Assembly (NCBI GenBank): GCA_905221605.1
Contig: CAJNDS010002581.1
Location: 33,501-97,500 of the forward strand
Source: Symbiodinium natans
Taxonomy: Eukaryota > Sar > Dinophyceae > Suessiales > Symbiodiniaceae
Direction: 5' to 3'
DNA length: 64,000 nt
Shown here: one piece after another, positions 56,774-64,000 of the stretch
How the letters are laid out: each line of letters starts with the position of its first letter
How positions within the stretch are numbered: position 1 is the stretch's first letter
Notes under the pieces: model-generated
Told to the model about the DNA's origin: nothing
Databases searched by the model: none
Seen by the model: the letters and a program-made list of their open reading frames with translations, nothing else
Translations under genes and position numbers: made by a program

Positions 56774-57308
56774 TCGGCAGGCTGCTCGGGCCGCAGTGTG
56801 TCAAGCACGCAAGGGCAACCTGGACGGCTGCTCAGCCTCGGCGAGCTCCAGGACCCAACCCAGCGGCGTGCCCTCGTCTCCGGTTGGCTGCGCCGGCGCG
56901 CGCCAGCAACCGCCCAACAGCGTCGAGGCCAAGGCGCGCTGCAACGCGCAACCCAGCTGCCCCCACCACCGGCGTTCCCACCCGGAGCGGGCAGCAGCTC
57001 GCAGCGCCCTCGGCGCGCGCAGGGAGCGCTGTTGCGCGAGGTCGCGGACGAGGTCGTGCGCCTCTTGCCCCCATCGTCCGCCGACCTCCGCAGCCAGGAC
57101 GACGAGGCGTTGCGGGCCCGGACCGGCTAGTTCGGGGTAGCGCCGTTGTTTGCGCCGCCTCGCGACGTCGATGGCAGCCCCATCCCGATCTGAGGAGCCG
57201 GTCTGCGGGTGTCCGTCTGCGCGCAGCGGCGAAACCAGGGTCACATCGCAGCAGAGTGCCTCGCCGCGCCGAGACGCGCCATAAATGACGAGGTCAAGTC
57301 GGCGCCGG
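56774..57308 (-). mobile_element. RLE retroelement, partial third copy
   Basis: Repeats the first 535 bp (plus coordinates) of the unit, encoding only the C-terminal endonuclease part from RRLDLVIYG. It carries a 3-bp deletion (one AGC of three, near 56996) and one substitution near 56905. It stops abruptly at GGCGCCGG, followed by CTCA-rich sequence. Confidence 0.9.
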
Positions 57309-57391
57309 CTCACACTCAAGCACTTGCTCGCTCACTCGCGCACTCTCTCACCCTCTCAGGATATCCGTTCCTTTTATTTGTTTGCGCGCTC
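57309..57391. other. CTCA-rich spacer
   Basis: Low-complexity CTCAC/CTCGC sequence resembling the sequence left of the array at 51901-51960. Possible original insertion target. Confidence 0.5.
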
Positions 57392-57730
57392 CCAGAAAGC
57401 AACTGGCAAACAAATTTTGCTTTACAACTACATCGTCGACCCGGTCGCCCGCTAACGAAGTGGGATGATCGACTCCGCAGTTTTGCAGCCTGTAATTTTC
57501 CAGCGGTGAATACGTGGACTGATATTGCTGAAACAGCAAATTGGCCGCCCGCTGCAAGCCAGTACGTACAAAGCTTTAAGAATGTATAGACCGAATCGTG
57601 CCAACACTCAAGCACGCCCCCATTCCCCATGTCCTTATAGGTCCGTGGTCCACTAGCAGCAGGAACAGTCTGACGCTTGTAATGTTTCACGTGGACCCGA
57701 ACGGGCGAAAGCGAAAGCGAAAGCGAAAGC
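57392..57730 (+). mobile_element. 5'-truncated copy of the APE LINE, family 1
   Basis: The plus strand encodes the last ~65 residues of the same ORF2 found at 60570 (ESNWQTNFALQLHRRPGRPL to YVQSFKNV, stop at 57589) followed by the same 3' untranslated region and a tail of GCGAAA repeats ending near 57730. It is in opposite orientation to the long copy. One change (GTCCTTATAGGTCC for GTCCTTATAGGACC) disturbs the 3' hairpin. Confidence 0.9.
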
Positions 57731-58640
57731 TCCATTTTCTGCCGGTTTCGCTGTCTCGAACGCCTACGGACCGGAAGTATACGACCTACGGCAAAAAGGA
57801 GTCGCTTGGGACCTGCTCTGGAAGGGAGGGGGCATGGCCCGGCTCCGCCAACGTCGACGCAGAGGCCCATTTGCTCAGCGACCTCCTCGCCGATTCCTCC
57901 GAGGCCCCCCCAATCGCCAGCCGCATGCTTTGACCACCACACCCGCGCAGCGGTCGCCCCGCTGCAGACTGCGCGCCCACAAGTGGTTGGCACTGCGAGG
58001 ACAGCTGAAAAAGATGCGAGGAAAAAATGACGAGTCTTGCGCCGATCCTGCGACCAAGGCTGGGCACGCCGGTGGTGGAGTGCGTTGTCTGTAGCTGTGC
58101 TGCGCGCTCTGCATGGAAAGCAGACTGGCTCGCCGCAGGAGCTGGGCATCGCGCGAGCTGTCTCACAAATGACATGAAGCAGCCTCGGCACCCCACCGGC
58201 CCCCAACTCGTCATTCCATCGCCCTCCGACGTAGGCGCTGCGGCCTCCAAGCGGTCACCGGCGCCGCAGGTGGGTCTGCCATCCCGCCCGAGCGGGGAAA
58301 CGAGCGTTGCATCATGAAAAAGGATCTCGCCGCGCTGGGTTGCGCCAGAAATAGACGACGAGGTCAAGGCATGTCAAGGCGCTGTCGGTCATCCGGCCGC
58401 ACCCCCACCCCCACAGCGGTGGTATCGGCAACCCACTGCTGCGGCACCCAAATCCACCCAATGCCCTTCCGGGCAGCGCCGTCCGTGGTCACTCCTACGA
58501 TAGCTGGAACAGCTTGATAATGCTTGATATATGCCGACGTTAGATGTTACGAAATTTGTTGGATGGAATCGCGACGCAAATGCAACTTGGGAAAAGACGA
58601 TGCGACGCATGAATGCTCGGGTATCGCCTGCTGTCAGGCA
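57731..58640 (-). pseudogene. badly decayed RLE-type retroelement fragment
   Basis: Around 58240-58370 the minus strand reads a relative of the endonuclease core (LFHDATLVSPLGRDGRPTC, compare CCDVTLVSPLRADG), followed by FVRQLARCPAPA, similar to the C-terminal region of the element. Several stops and frameshifts. Boundaries are approximate. Confidence 0.5.
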
Positions 58641-58680
58641 ACATTCTGCGCCTTCATGGTCCAGTGCTCATCGTGCTAAC

Positions 58681-58812
58681 CAGTACTTTGCACTTTGCAC
58701 TTTGCCCGTTCGAGTCACGAAGACTACGGTCCTTTCAGGACAAGGGACAACGGTGGGTGTTACGAGCTAATTAATGTGCGAGGCCGTGCCAAACTGTACA
58801 AAATCATGTCTT
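58681..58812 (-). mobile_element. 3' fragment of APE LINE, family 2
   Basis: Minus strand carries the last codons (VWHGLAH, stop), a 3' untranslated region with the hairpin GTCCT-GAA-AGGAC (58729-58741) and a tail of GCAAAGT repeats. It is an inverted copy of 59195-59342. Confidence 0.8.
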
Positions 58813-59110
58813 GTGGGCTAACCAGCACAGGTGCGTAATGAACCTGACTGCGAAGAATGCTTGGCCACCACGCGCTGCAACCTGGAATCCCTCATCCCAG
58901 TACAATTTCAATAGTGCGCCCCCCCCCCCCCCAGATGGGATGATGAGTTGAACATACGCACGCTGGGCCGCCACCGCCAGCATGCCAGTCCATCTGTGGA
59001 TGCTGGCCCAGCATGCGGCAGGCCTCAGACGCGCGGGTGCCTTGCGTGCCCGCGCCGCGGCGAGTTGGCGCAAGAAGGTGACGGTCTCTGTGTCCATTCT
59101 CCCGCCCACC
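58813..59110 (-). pseudogene. RLE element C-terminal fragment
   Basis: Minus strand reads EVGGRMDTETVTFLRQLAAA and RWTGMLAVAAQRA, matching the region after the endonuclease core (AEVGGRWGQEAHDLVRDL in the array). It faces the fragment at 59343-59515 across an inserted LINE 3' end. A poly-C/G run of 12 lies at about 58920. Confidence 0.6.
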
Positions 59111-59114
59111 TCAA

Positions 59115-59342
59115 GGTTGAACAAGTTTGTAATGTTGCAGCTCCCTGGATGTAATTCGTGGTCTGATGTAGCTCATCTGCCAAGATGGCCGGCAACAAGA
59201 CATGACTTTGGTACAGTTTGGCACGGCCTCGCACATTAAGTAGCTCGGAACACCCACCGTCCCACCGTTGTCCCTTGTCCTGAAAGGACCGTAGTCTTCG
59301 TGACTCGAACGGGCAAAGCGCAAAGTGCAAAGTGCAAAGTGC
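59115..59342 (+). mobile_element. 3' end of APE LINE, family 2, inserted in an RLE element
   Basis: Plus strand reads QLPGCNSWSDVAHLPRWPAT and VWHGLAH-stop (59239), similar to the C-terminus of family 1 (NTWTDIAETANWPPA), then a 3' untranslated region with hairpin GTCCT-GAA-AGGAC (59277-59289) and a tail of GCAAAGT units ending near 59342. A short GTCCCACC insertion distinguishes it from the copy at 58681. Confidence 0.8.
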
Positions 59343-59515
59343 CCTTCCGGGCCGACCGCCTCGCGTGTGACCTGCACGAAGCCTCGTCGCGCGAAAAGAC
59401 CGGTACGCGGACAAACTACGAAATGGACCCCCAGCGCATCGACTTGCCCACAACAGCGTGGCAAACCGTCCCCCCGAGTTCGCACAACCTCGGGAGCGAG
59501 ACAGATTGTGTGCAT
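59343..59515 (-). pseudogene. RLE element knuckle-region fragment
   Basis: Minus strand reads CGQVDALGVHFVVCPRTGLF and ARRGFVQVTREAVGPEG, matching the CCHC knuckle and following helix of the array element (GDHRAACARSGLLARR, ARVAREAVAAEG). It is cut off by the LINE fragment on its left. Confidence 0.6.
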
Positions 59516-59589
59516 TGTGCAGCATGTAGCAGCAGTTTGCCCAGCCGCACAGGCATGCGAGATATGACACGATGTGATTCAAATTAACA

Positions 59590-60262
59590 TTGTTACATAG
59601 TTGCATGTTGTTTGATGCAGACACTTGCGACAACCCTCAAGACCTGCATCGTGCGATCGACGCCGCTCATGCTTCGGCTCGTTTTTGGAGGTTCCAGTTT
59701 GGAATCGGGCCAACCAAGTCTGCCATAATGATTTTTGGCCGCCGTCATGGTCGAGGTCGCGCGCCAACATTTTTTCTAGGTGAACAAGCGTTGCCCCGAG
59801 TGAAGCAGTACACTTACTTAGGGGTGTCTCTCAATGAGCGCCTATCTTGGAAAAATCATGTTAATCACTTACTTGGACGGGGTGAACGCAAAATGGCAGC
59901 GTGTTTGTTCTGGACGGTCTCCGCGAACCTCCTGCTTTCGTTTGTGGAGCGCCTACTTCAAACGTATGTTCATCCATCCATCTGTTTCGGACTGGAATTT
60001 GTGCTTGCGGGCTCGACTTCTCAGTCTGCCGCGTGGGTGTTTTGCAGGTCATCTTGCTTACGCTGCTAACCAGCATCCGCAATCATGGGTGTCTTCCCTT
60101 GCACATGAGTTGGCGTGTGTGGGCGCCCCCCATCCCCATGACTGGGGGGTGCGTACTGGGTGCCCAGCAAGGATAGTTACACGTTGGGTGGACCATGTAC
60201 GGGCGATCTTGGTTGATCGGTTCCATGCAATGTTTCAGAGCTGCAAGCCGTTGAGAACTTAA
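59590..60262 (+). pseudogene. LINE reverse-transcriptase thumb fragment
   Basis: Plus strand reads DLHRAIDAAHASARFWRFQF, PTKSAIMIFGRRHGRGRAP, VKQYTYLGVSLNERLSWKNH and continues after a frameshift near 60000. The order (palm end, K-S-x-I-M-x-F, YLGVxLNxxLSW) is typical of APE-type LINE ORF2 after the YADD motif. It belongs to a family different from the LINE at 60437. No intact start. Confidence 0.7.
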
Positions 60263-60436
60263 CTCCTTATCTGCAATAGCAACTGCGACCATGTTTGCAT
60301 CCTGTTGTTCATGGCGACAGTTCAAATGCTCATCATGATGTTAGATTTTGGGGCCTTGCCCGCTGTGGACATCACGACTTCGCGGATGGGCACTCCGCTC
60401 GCCACCGTGGTGTGCGAAGTCGTGCCCTGCCGCTTT
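60263..60436. other. spacer between the RT fragment and the LINE 3' end
   Basis: Contains an imperfect palindrome around ACGACTTCGC / GCGAAGTCGT (60376-60423). No gene. Confidence 0.4.
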
Positions 60437-60515
60437 TTTCGCTTTCGCTTTCGCCCGTTCGGGTCCACGTGAAACATTACAAGCGTCAGACTGTTCCTGC
60501 TGCTAGTGGACCACG

Positions 60516-60528
60516 GTCCTATAAGGAC
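60516..60528 (-). other. 3'-terminal hairpin of the LINE RNA
   Basis: GTCCTTATAGGAC: a 5-bp stem with a 3-nt loop in the transcript, about 55 nt before the GCGAAA tail. An equivalent stem (GTCCT-GAA-AGGAC) is in family 2 at 58729 and 59277. Confidence 0.6.
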
Positions 60529-60569
60529 ATGGGGAATGGGGGCGTGCTTGAGTGTTGGCACGATTCGGT

Positions 60570-63455
60570 CTATACATTCTTAAAGCTTTGTACGTACTGG
60601 CTTGCAGCGGGCGGCCAATTTGCTGTTTCAGCAATATCAGTCCACGTATTCACCGCTGGAAAATTACAGGCTGCAAAACTGCGGAGTCGATCATCCCACT
60701 TCGTTAGCGGGCGACCGGGTCGACGATGTAGTTGTAAAGCAAAATTTGTTTGCCAGTTGCTTTCTGGACACCATTTGACAACAGCCGCGGCCCAATTGGG
60801 AATTCGCAACATTTGGAAAGCGAAGTTGTACTGACGTCGTGCAAGCTGGCGAGACCAGGTGTCCACAGGGTGTATGTGTAACGCTGCAGTCAGTCTGTGT
60901 TTCATCCGACTCATAGTGCTGTGCCAATCTTCGTTTGCAACTCGCACCCAGCCAACCACAGAGCGAAGCATTCGTCGTTGCAATGCATCCAGTGTATGAA
61001 TTTGTGACAGAGTCAACGGCAATACGTGTAATCCAAACAGAACGGTTGGAGTCAATACTGTATCGAAAAATTTCAATCTCAATGCGATGGACACATGTTT
61101 GTTTGTAAGAATATGACGGTGTTTGCGAAACTTTGCCCATCCCACTTGGAACCTATGTTTGAGTTCTGTCTGACTGCGGCATCGAGGATCTGCACTGATA
61201 TGTCGTCCCAAGTATTTGTGAACGTCGCCTGCAGTCAATACCTCGACCATGTCGTCGCTAACATTGATGTACATGGGTCCGTCTATGTGGGCTGTAGTAA
61301 TAATTCGGCTTTTTGATGCATTCAAATGCAAACCGATCTTTCCAAGTTCTTGTACGAGGCATTCGATCATATATACAAGCTCCTGCCAAGATTTTGCGTA
61401 AATCATGATGTCATCAGCGTATCGGATGTTTGTGAGTCGTTCGACTGCTCCAACGTCAAGACCATGCTCCATCAGTCGTTGTTTCCACTGTCGGAAAGCG
61501 TGCTCCAAGCCAGCGTTGAACAAAGCGGGCGACATAACATCTCCCTGTTTCACCCCGCGTTGGACTTCAAATGGGGAACCCTTTTTCACTGATCCAGATT
61601 GTGAGCGGTACAATGTTTGCAATAAGCTGATGTAGCAGTCGGGCAAACCCTGACATCGCAATGCTTCGAAAAGTGGTTTGAACTCGATGCGGTCAAAGGC
61701 CTTCTTCAAATCCAGACTGGCGCACCAAACGTCGAAATTCCACTCCACAGCTTTGGACAAAACCGTGTCAAGAACAGCAAGCGCGTGATCCACTCCAAAT
61801 AATGACCGGAAACCCATTTGATCCCAACTCTGTTCACGCTCCAGTAGATCTTGGATTCTCGTATGTACGAGCTTCGAAAAGATCTTGTAGGTGATTTTGG
61901 GAACTGCGATTGGTCTCCAATTTGTTACCATAGACGAATCACCGGGTTTCGGCAACATTTTGAAAAGGGAATGTTGCCACGAAGATTCCAATCTGCCACT
62001 GGCCAACATGTTGTTGAAAATTTGAAGTAAGCATTGGTGAAGATCTCGGCCACCAAATTTGAACATCTCAACGACAAGACCACCGTCATCAGCCCCTCGC
62101 TGATTTTTCATGCGCTTCAGAACGGCCTGCAACTCCTCCAAAGAAAATGGCAAGATATCCGCAAATGAAGAGTGCGAGGTCTGCTCCCAGGCACTGTCGG
62201 TAGAGAATATACCACGAAGATACGAGGTAAAATCCTCCGTTGATGGTACTTCTTCAGGGTGATGTTGCTGAGAGTGTTCGGGAGTACGAAGAAGTGATTC
62301 CAATCTCTTAAAATCACGACCCGACGATAAAATGTTCGTCATCTTGTCATTCAATTTGCGTCGCTGGTGCGCTCGAAGGACCTTCCGAATTTGTTTGGAA
62401 AGACGTGCGCGTTCAGCAACAGTTTTGCAATCACGACGACGTCGGAGAAGAAGCTGAAAATTATCATTCGTCCATGGCTCTTCGAGGTCAGAAGCACGAC
62501 AGGAAGGGGCATTGACTTCCATTGCGGATGCGACAACCACATCTTCCAAATCGATAATATTGTCTGGCTGCTTTTGTTGAAGTTTATCTCGAAGAATTGC
62601 ATGATAAGAACTCGGATTGTCCGGGAGCCAGCCTCGTAATCCACATGGCTTTCTGCTTGGTCTGCGTGTGATCGGTGGCACTTGAACTCTGCAGCGTACG
62701 GCTCTATGATCGGAACCCATGTCAAGACTTGTCGTAGGCGCCGCGTCTGAAGAATTGATATTGGAGCTGTGCATAATGAAATCAATTTGGCGTTTCACCC
62801 CACTGGAACTACAAAACGTCCATGAATCATCGTGCTGCGCGCGATTCGCGAGCACCAACGAAAATTCATTTATCAAGTCTGCAAACAAGTCACCTCGCAC
62901 TCCCACATGTTGCTGTGTGTTGAAGTCCCCACCAAGAACAACTTTGTAACCCATTTGACGTGCTTCGGCAAGGATAAGTCGCAACTGTTCATATACATCG
63001 CAAAGATCAGCATACGGGTACCCGGCATGTGGCATATAACAAGCAATGAATCGGTGGATACCATCGACGTTGACATCAACATGTATAATACGGTTGCCAA
63101 TGGCCGAAACTCTTTTGACATGTTGCACATGATGAGCATGCAATAGAACAGCAACGCCTGCTGAACCTGCATGCTGTTGCGTGGTATATAAACGATGACC
63201 GTCTTGTAATTTGCAGTCTCCATGTGCGCGGCGTGTTTCACTGAATAACACCACATCCCAATCGCAAGTTGATAATTCACTCAGCATCTCCGCAAGCCTG
63301 TTTGACGTGTGCAAACGAGCATTCTTGGAAAAAATCCATAAATGTGTCTGTGCCTGAATTGCGTCAATAGTCGGCTTATCCACTTTGAAAACAGGTGTGT
63401 GACCTGAAGTGCGCGACTGTGTTGGTGAAACTGTTGGACCCGAACGGAGCTGTCC
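60570..63455 (-). CDS. LINE ORF2: apurinic endonuclease plus reverse transcriptase
   Basis: ORF2 shows 937 residues from a GTG at 63383, plus 24 in-frame upstream codons after the ORF1 stop. Endonuclease domain about residues 15-235: SKNARLHTSNRLAEM, SETRR, GGDFNTQ, RQIDFIM and GSDHRAV, all the catalytic residues of the exonuclease-endonuclease-phosphatase fold. Reverse transcriptase about 470-735: NWRPIAVPK, SLDLKKAFD (about 556), VKQGDVMSPALF and RYADDIMIYA (YADD about 655), then KYLGRHI. A C-terminal region without an RNase H motif ends at YVQSFKNV. The protein nicks DNA and copies LINE RNA at the nick. There is no ATG before the endonuclease motif NARLHTSN, so its start depends on upstream translation: readthrough, reinitiation or a non-AUG codon. 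Confidence 0.9.
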   Translation of the reverse strand, partial: GQLRSGPTVSPTQSRTSGHTPVFKVDKPTIDAIQAQTHLWIFSKNARLHTSNRLAEMLSELSTCDWDVVLFSETRRAHGDCKLQDGHRLYTTQQHAGSAGVAVLLHAHHVQHVKRVSAIGNRIIHVDVNVDGIHRFIACYMPHAGYPYADLCDVYEQLRLILAEARQMGYKVVLGGDFNTQQHVGVRGDLFADLINEFSLVLANRAQHDDSWTFCSSSGVKRQIDFIMHSSNINSSDAAPTTSLDMGSDHRAVRCRVQVPPITRRPSRKPCGLRGWLPDNPSSYHAILRDKLQQKQPDNIIDLEDVVVASAMEVNAPSCRASDLEEPWTNDNFQLLLRRRRDCKTVAERARLSKQIRKVLRAHQRRKLNDKMTNILSSGRDFKRLESLLRTPEHSQQHHPEEVPSTEDFTSYLRGIFSTDSAWEQTSHSSFADILPFSLEELQAVLKRMKNQRGADDGGLVVEMFKFGGRDLHQCLLQIFNNMLASGRLESSWQHSLFKMLPKPGDSSMVTNWRPIAVPKITYKIFSKLVHTRIQDLLEREQSWDQMGFRSLFGVDHALAVLDTVLSKAVEWNFDVWCASLDLKKAFDRIEFKPLFEALRCQGLPDCYISLLQTLYRSQSGSVKKGSPFEVQRGVKQGDVMSPALFNAGLEHAFRQWKQRLMEHGLDVGAVERLTNIRYADDIMIYAKSWQELVYMIECLVQELGKIGLHLNASKSRIITTAHIDGPMYINVSDDMVEVLTAGDVHKYLGRHISADPRCRSQTELKHRFQVGWAKFRKHRHILTNKHVSIALRLKFFDTVLTPTVLFGLHVLPLTLSQIHTLDALQRRMLRSVVGWVRVANEDWHSTMSRMKHRLTAALHIHPVDTWSRQLARRQYNFAFQMLRIPNWAAAVVKWCPESNWQTNFALQLHRRPGRPLTKWDDRLRSFAACNFPAVNTWTDIAETANWPPAASQYVQSFKNV

Positions 63456-64000
63456 CTATGAAGTGGCCTCGGCCACTCCCGATTTGCTTTTGCCACGACC
63501 CTTGGCCCCACCCATCTTCTGTAAGGAGTTGCTTGCACGGGCTAAGAGCTGCTTGAGTTCCTCGCTTGTCTGCAGATCCTCCCATTGCGCCCATGTATCT
63601 ACCCAATTGCATTGCATGTGCGTACCCACGATGGATAGCGTGAGGACCACGGAAGAACCCACTTTGAGCTGACTATAATCATCATCGATTTCAATCTCTC
63701 GTTTCATGAAACCCCATTCGCCCAGTTGCCATTTCAGACCAAGTAGGAATGTCTTGCGAGTTCGCTTCTCTAACGGGAGATCCTGCGTCGCCCAGACCCT
63801 GTTGCCGGCTTCGGTCAATTCAGCGCTACGAAGCAAAGCGACTGCAATGTCTCGATCCGTTGTGGACTTGAACTTTGCAAACATCAGCCCTTGAAAGACC
63901 TTGGACTTCATGTAGGCTCCGACATGTGATGGGCCACTGAGCGAGTTCAACGTTTTGGACAACCATAACGTGGCTTGCTGCAAAGACGTGAGGCCTTGGA
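63456..64000 (-). CDS. LINE ORF1, RRM-like RNA-binding protein (partial)
   Basis: Open from the right edge of the window (no stop, no ATG in view) to TAG at 63458-63456. The visible part reads KVFQGLMFAKFKSTTDRDIA followed by LLRSAELTEAGNRVWATQDL, which looks like the second half of an RNA-recognition motif (an RNP1-like segment and following helix), then LKWQLGEWGFMKREIEIDDD and a Gly/Lys/Arg-rich tail (GGAKGRGKSKSG). RRM-containing ORF1 proteins bind LINE RNA in several LINE clades. The frame is the same as ORF2. Confidence 0.65.
   Translation of the reverse strand, partial: QGLTSLQQATLWLSKTLNSLSGPSHVGAYMKSKVFQGLMFAKFKSTTDRDIAVALLRSAELTEAGNRVWATQDLPLEKRTRKTFLLGLKWQLGEWGFMKREIEIDDDYSQLKVGSSVVLTLSIVGTHMQCNWVDTWAQWEDLQTSEELKQLLARASNSLQKMGGAKGRGKSKSGVAEATS

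Larger units (their letters stand above)
60437..64000 (-). mobile_element. near-complete APE-type LINE, family 1
   Basis: From the right edge toward the left on minus: ORF1 (open at the window edge), a single UAG, ORF2, a 133-bp 3' untranslated region and a GCGAAA-type tail at about 60437-60460. The 3' region includes the hairpin GTCCT-TAT-AGGAC at 60516-60528. All ORF2 catalytic motifs are intact, so this is a recent insertion. Confidence 0.9.

Noticed and set aside
60295-60834. 179-residue plus ORF over the LINE 3' end
   Set aside because: Antisense of the LINE C-terminus and 3' untranslated region.
1-64000. tRNA, rRNA, CRISPR, viral genes
   Set aside because: No CCA-ending cloverleaf, conserved rRNA block, regularly spaced direct-repeat array or viral protein motif was recognised by eye. 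A covariance-model scan would be needed to exclude tRNA and snRNA genes.

Overview
The window looks like nuclear DNA of a dinoflagellate, most probably a Symbiodiniaceae-like species (inference). Seen directly: interstitial plant-type telomere repeat (CCCTAAA)n at 27419-27612; protein-coding exons joined by short introns (49-186 bp) whose donors are GC or GA rather than GT, with exon context AG^G on both sides; almost every credible coding signal on the minus strand; and abundant non-LTR retrotransposons of two kinds, one with a C-terminal restriction-like endonuclease (RLE) and one with an N-terminal apurinic endonuclease (APE). Unusual GC/GA donors, TTTAGGG telomeres and unidirectional gene clusters are established for dinoflagellates.

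Layout. 1-1160: AT-rich degenerate repeats. 2150-3880: Ser/Thr-rich mucin-like gene, minus strand. 7965-11820: multi-exon minus-strand gene for a membrane protein with a long run of ~50-residue alpha-helical repeats. 12399-14330: minus-strand SLC35/triose-phosphate-translocator-family transporter in several exons. 15657-17900: unidentified exons and a diverged ~0.5 kb tandem duplication, then CAG and TC/TTC microsatellites. 23064-24245: CCCH zinc-finger protein, minus strand. 25600-27612: subtelomere-like block with TA runs, a palindromic satellite, degenerate telomeric motifs and a clean telomeric tract. 27900-36250: scattered candidate exons only. 37845-46810: the two ends of an AlaX-type alanyl-tRNA editing protein lie 8 kb apart on the minus strand; between them are unidentified exons, a dead reverse transcriptase, telomere-like arrays, duplicated 236-bp repeats, a small satellite and homopolymer C/G tracts. 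51060-51900: minisatellites and a long CA/CCCA/CGCA microsatellite. 52008-57308: two complete and one partial head-to-tail copy of a 2383-bp RLE retroelement. 57392-60262: nested fragments of RLE and APE elements. 60437-64000: an almost intact APE-type LINE, minus strand, whose ORF1 runs off the window edge.

The host genes (tRNA quality control, a solute transporter, a zinc-finger protein, a helical-repeat membrane protein and a secreted-type mucin) do not form an obvious pathway. What they share is orientation and intron style. The most interesting material is: ORF1 and ORF2 of the LINE lying in one frame separated only by a UAG; a shared 3'-terminal hairpin in two LINE families with different short-repeat tails; the RLE tandem array carrying identical frameshifts; and the AlaX gene spread over (or broken across) 9 kb of repeats. 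I found no bacterial, viral or organellar genes, and no rRNA, tRNA or CRISPR.
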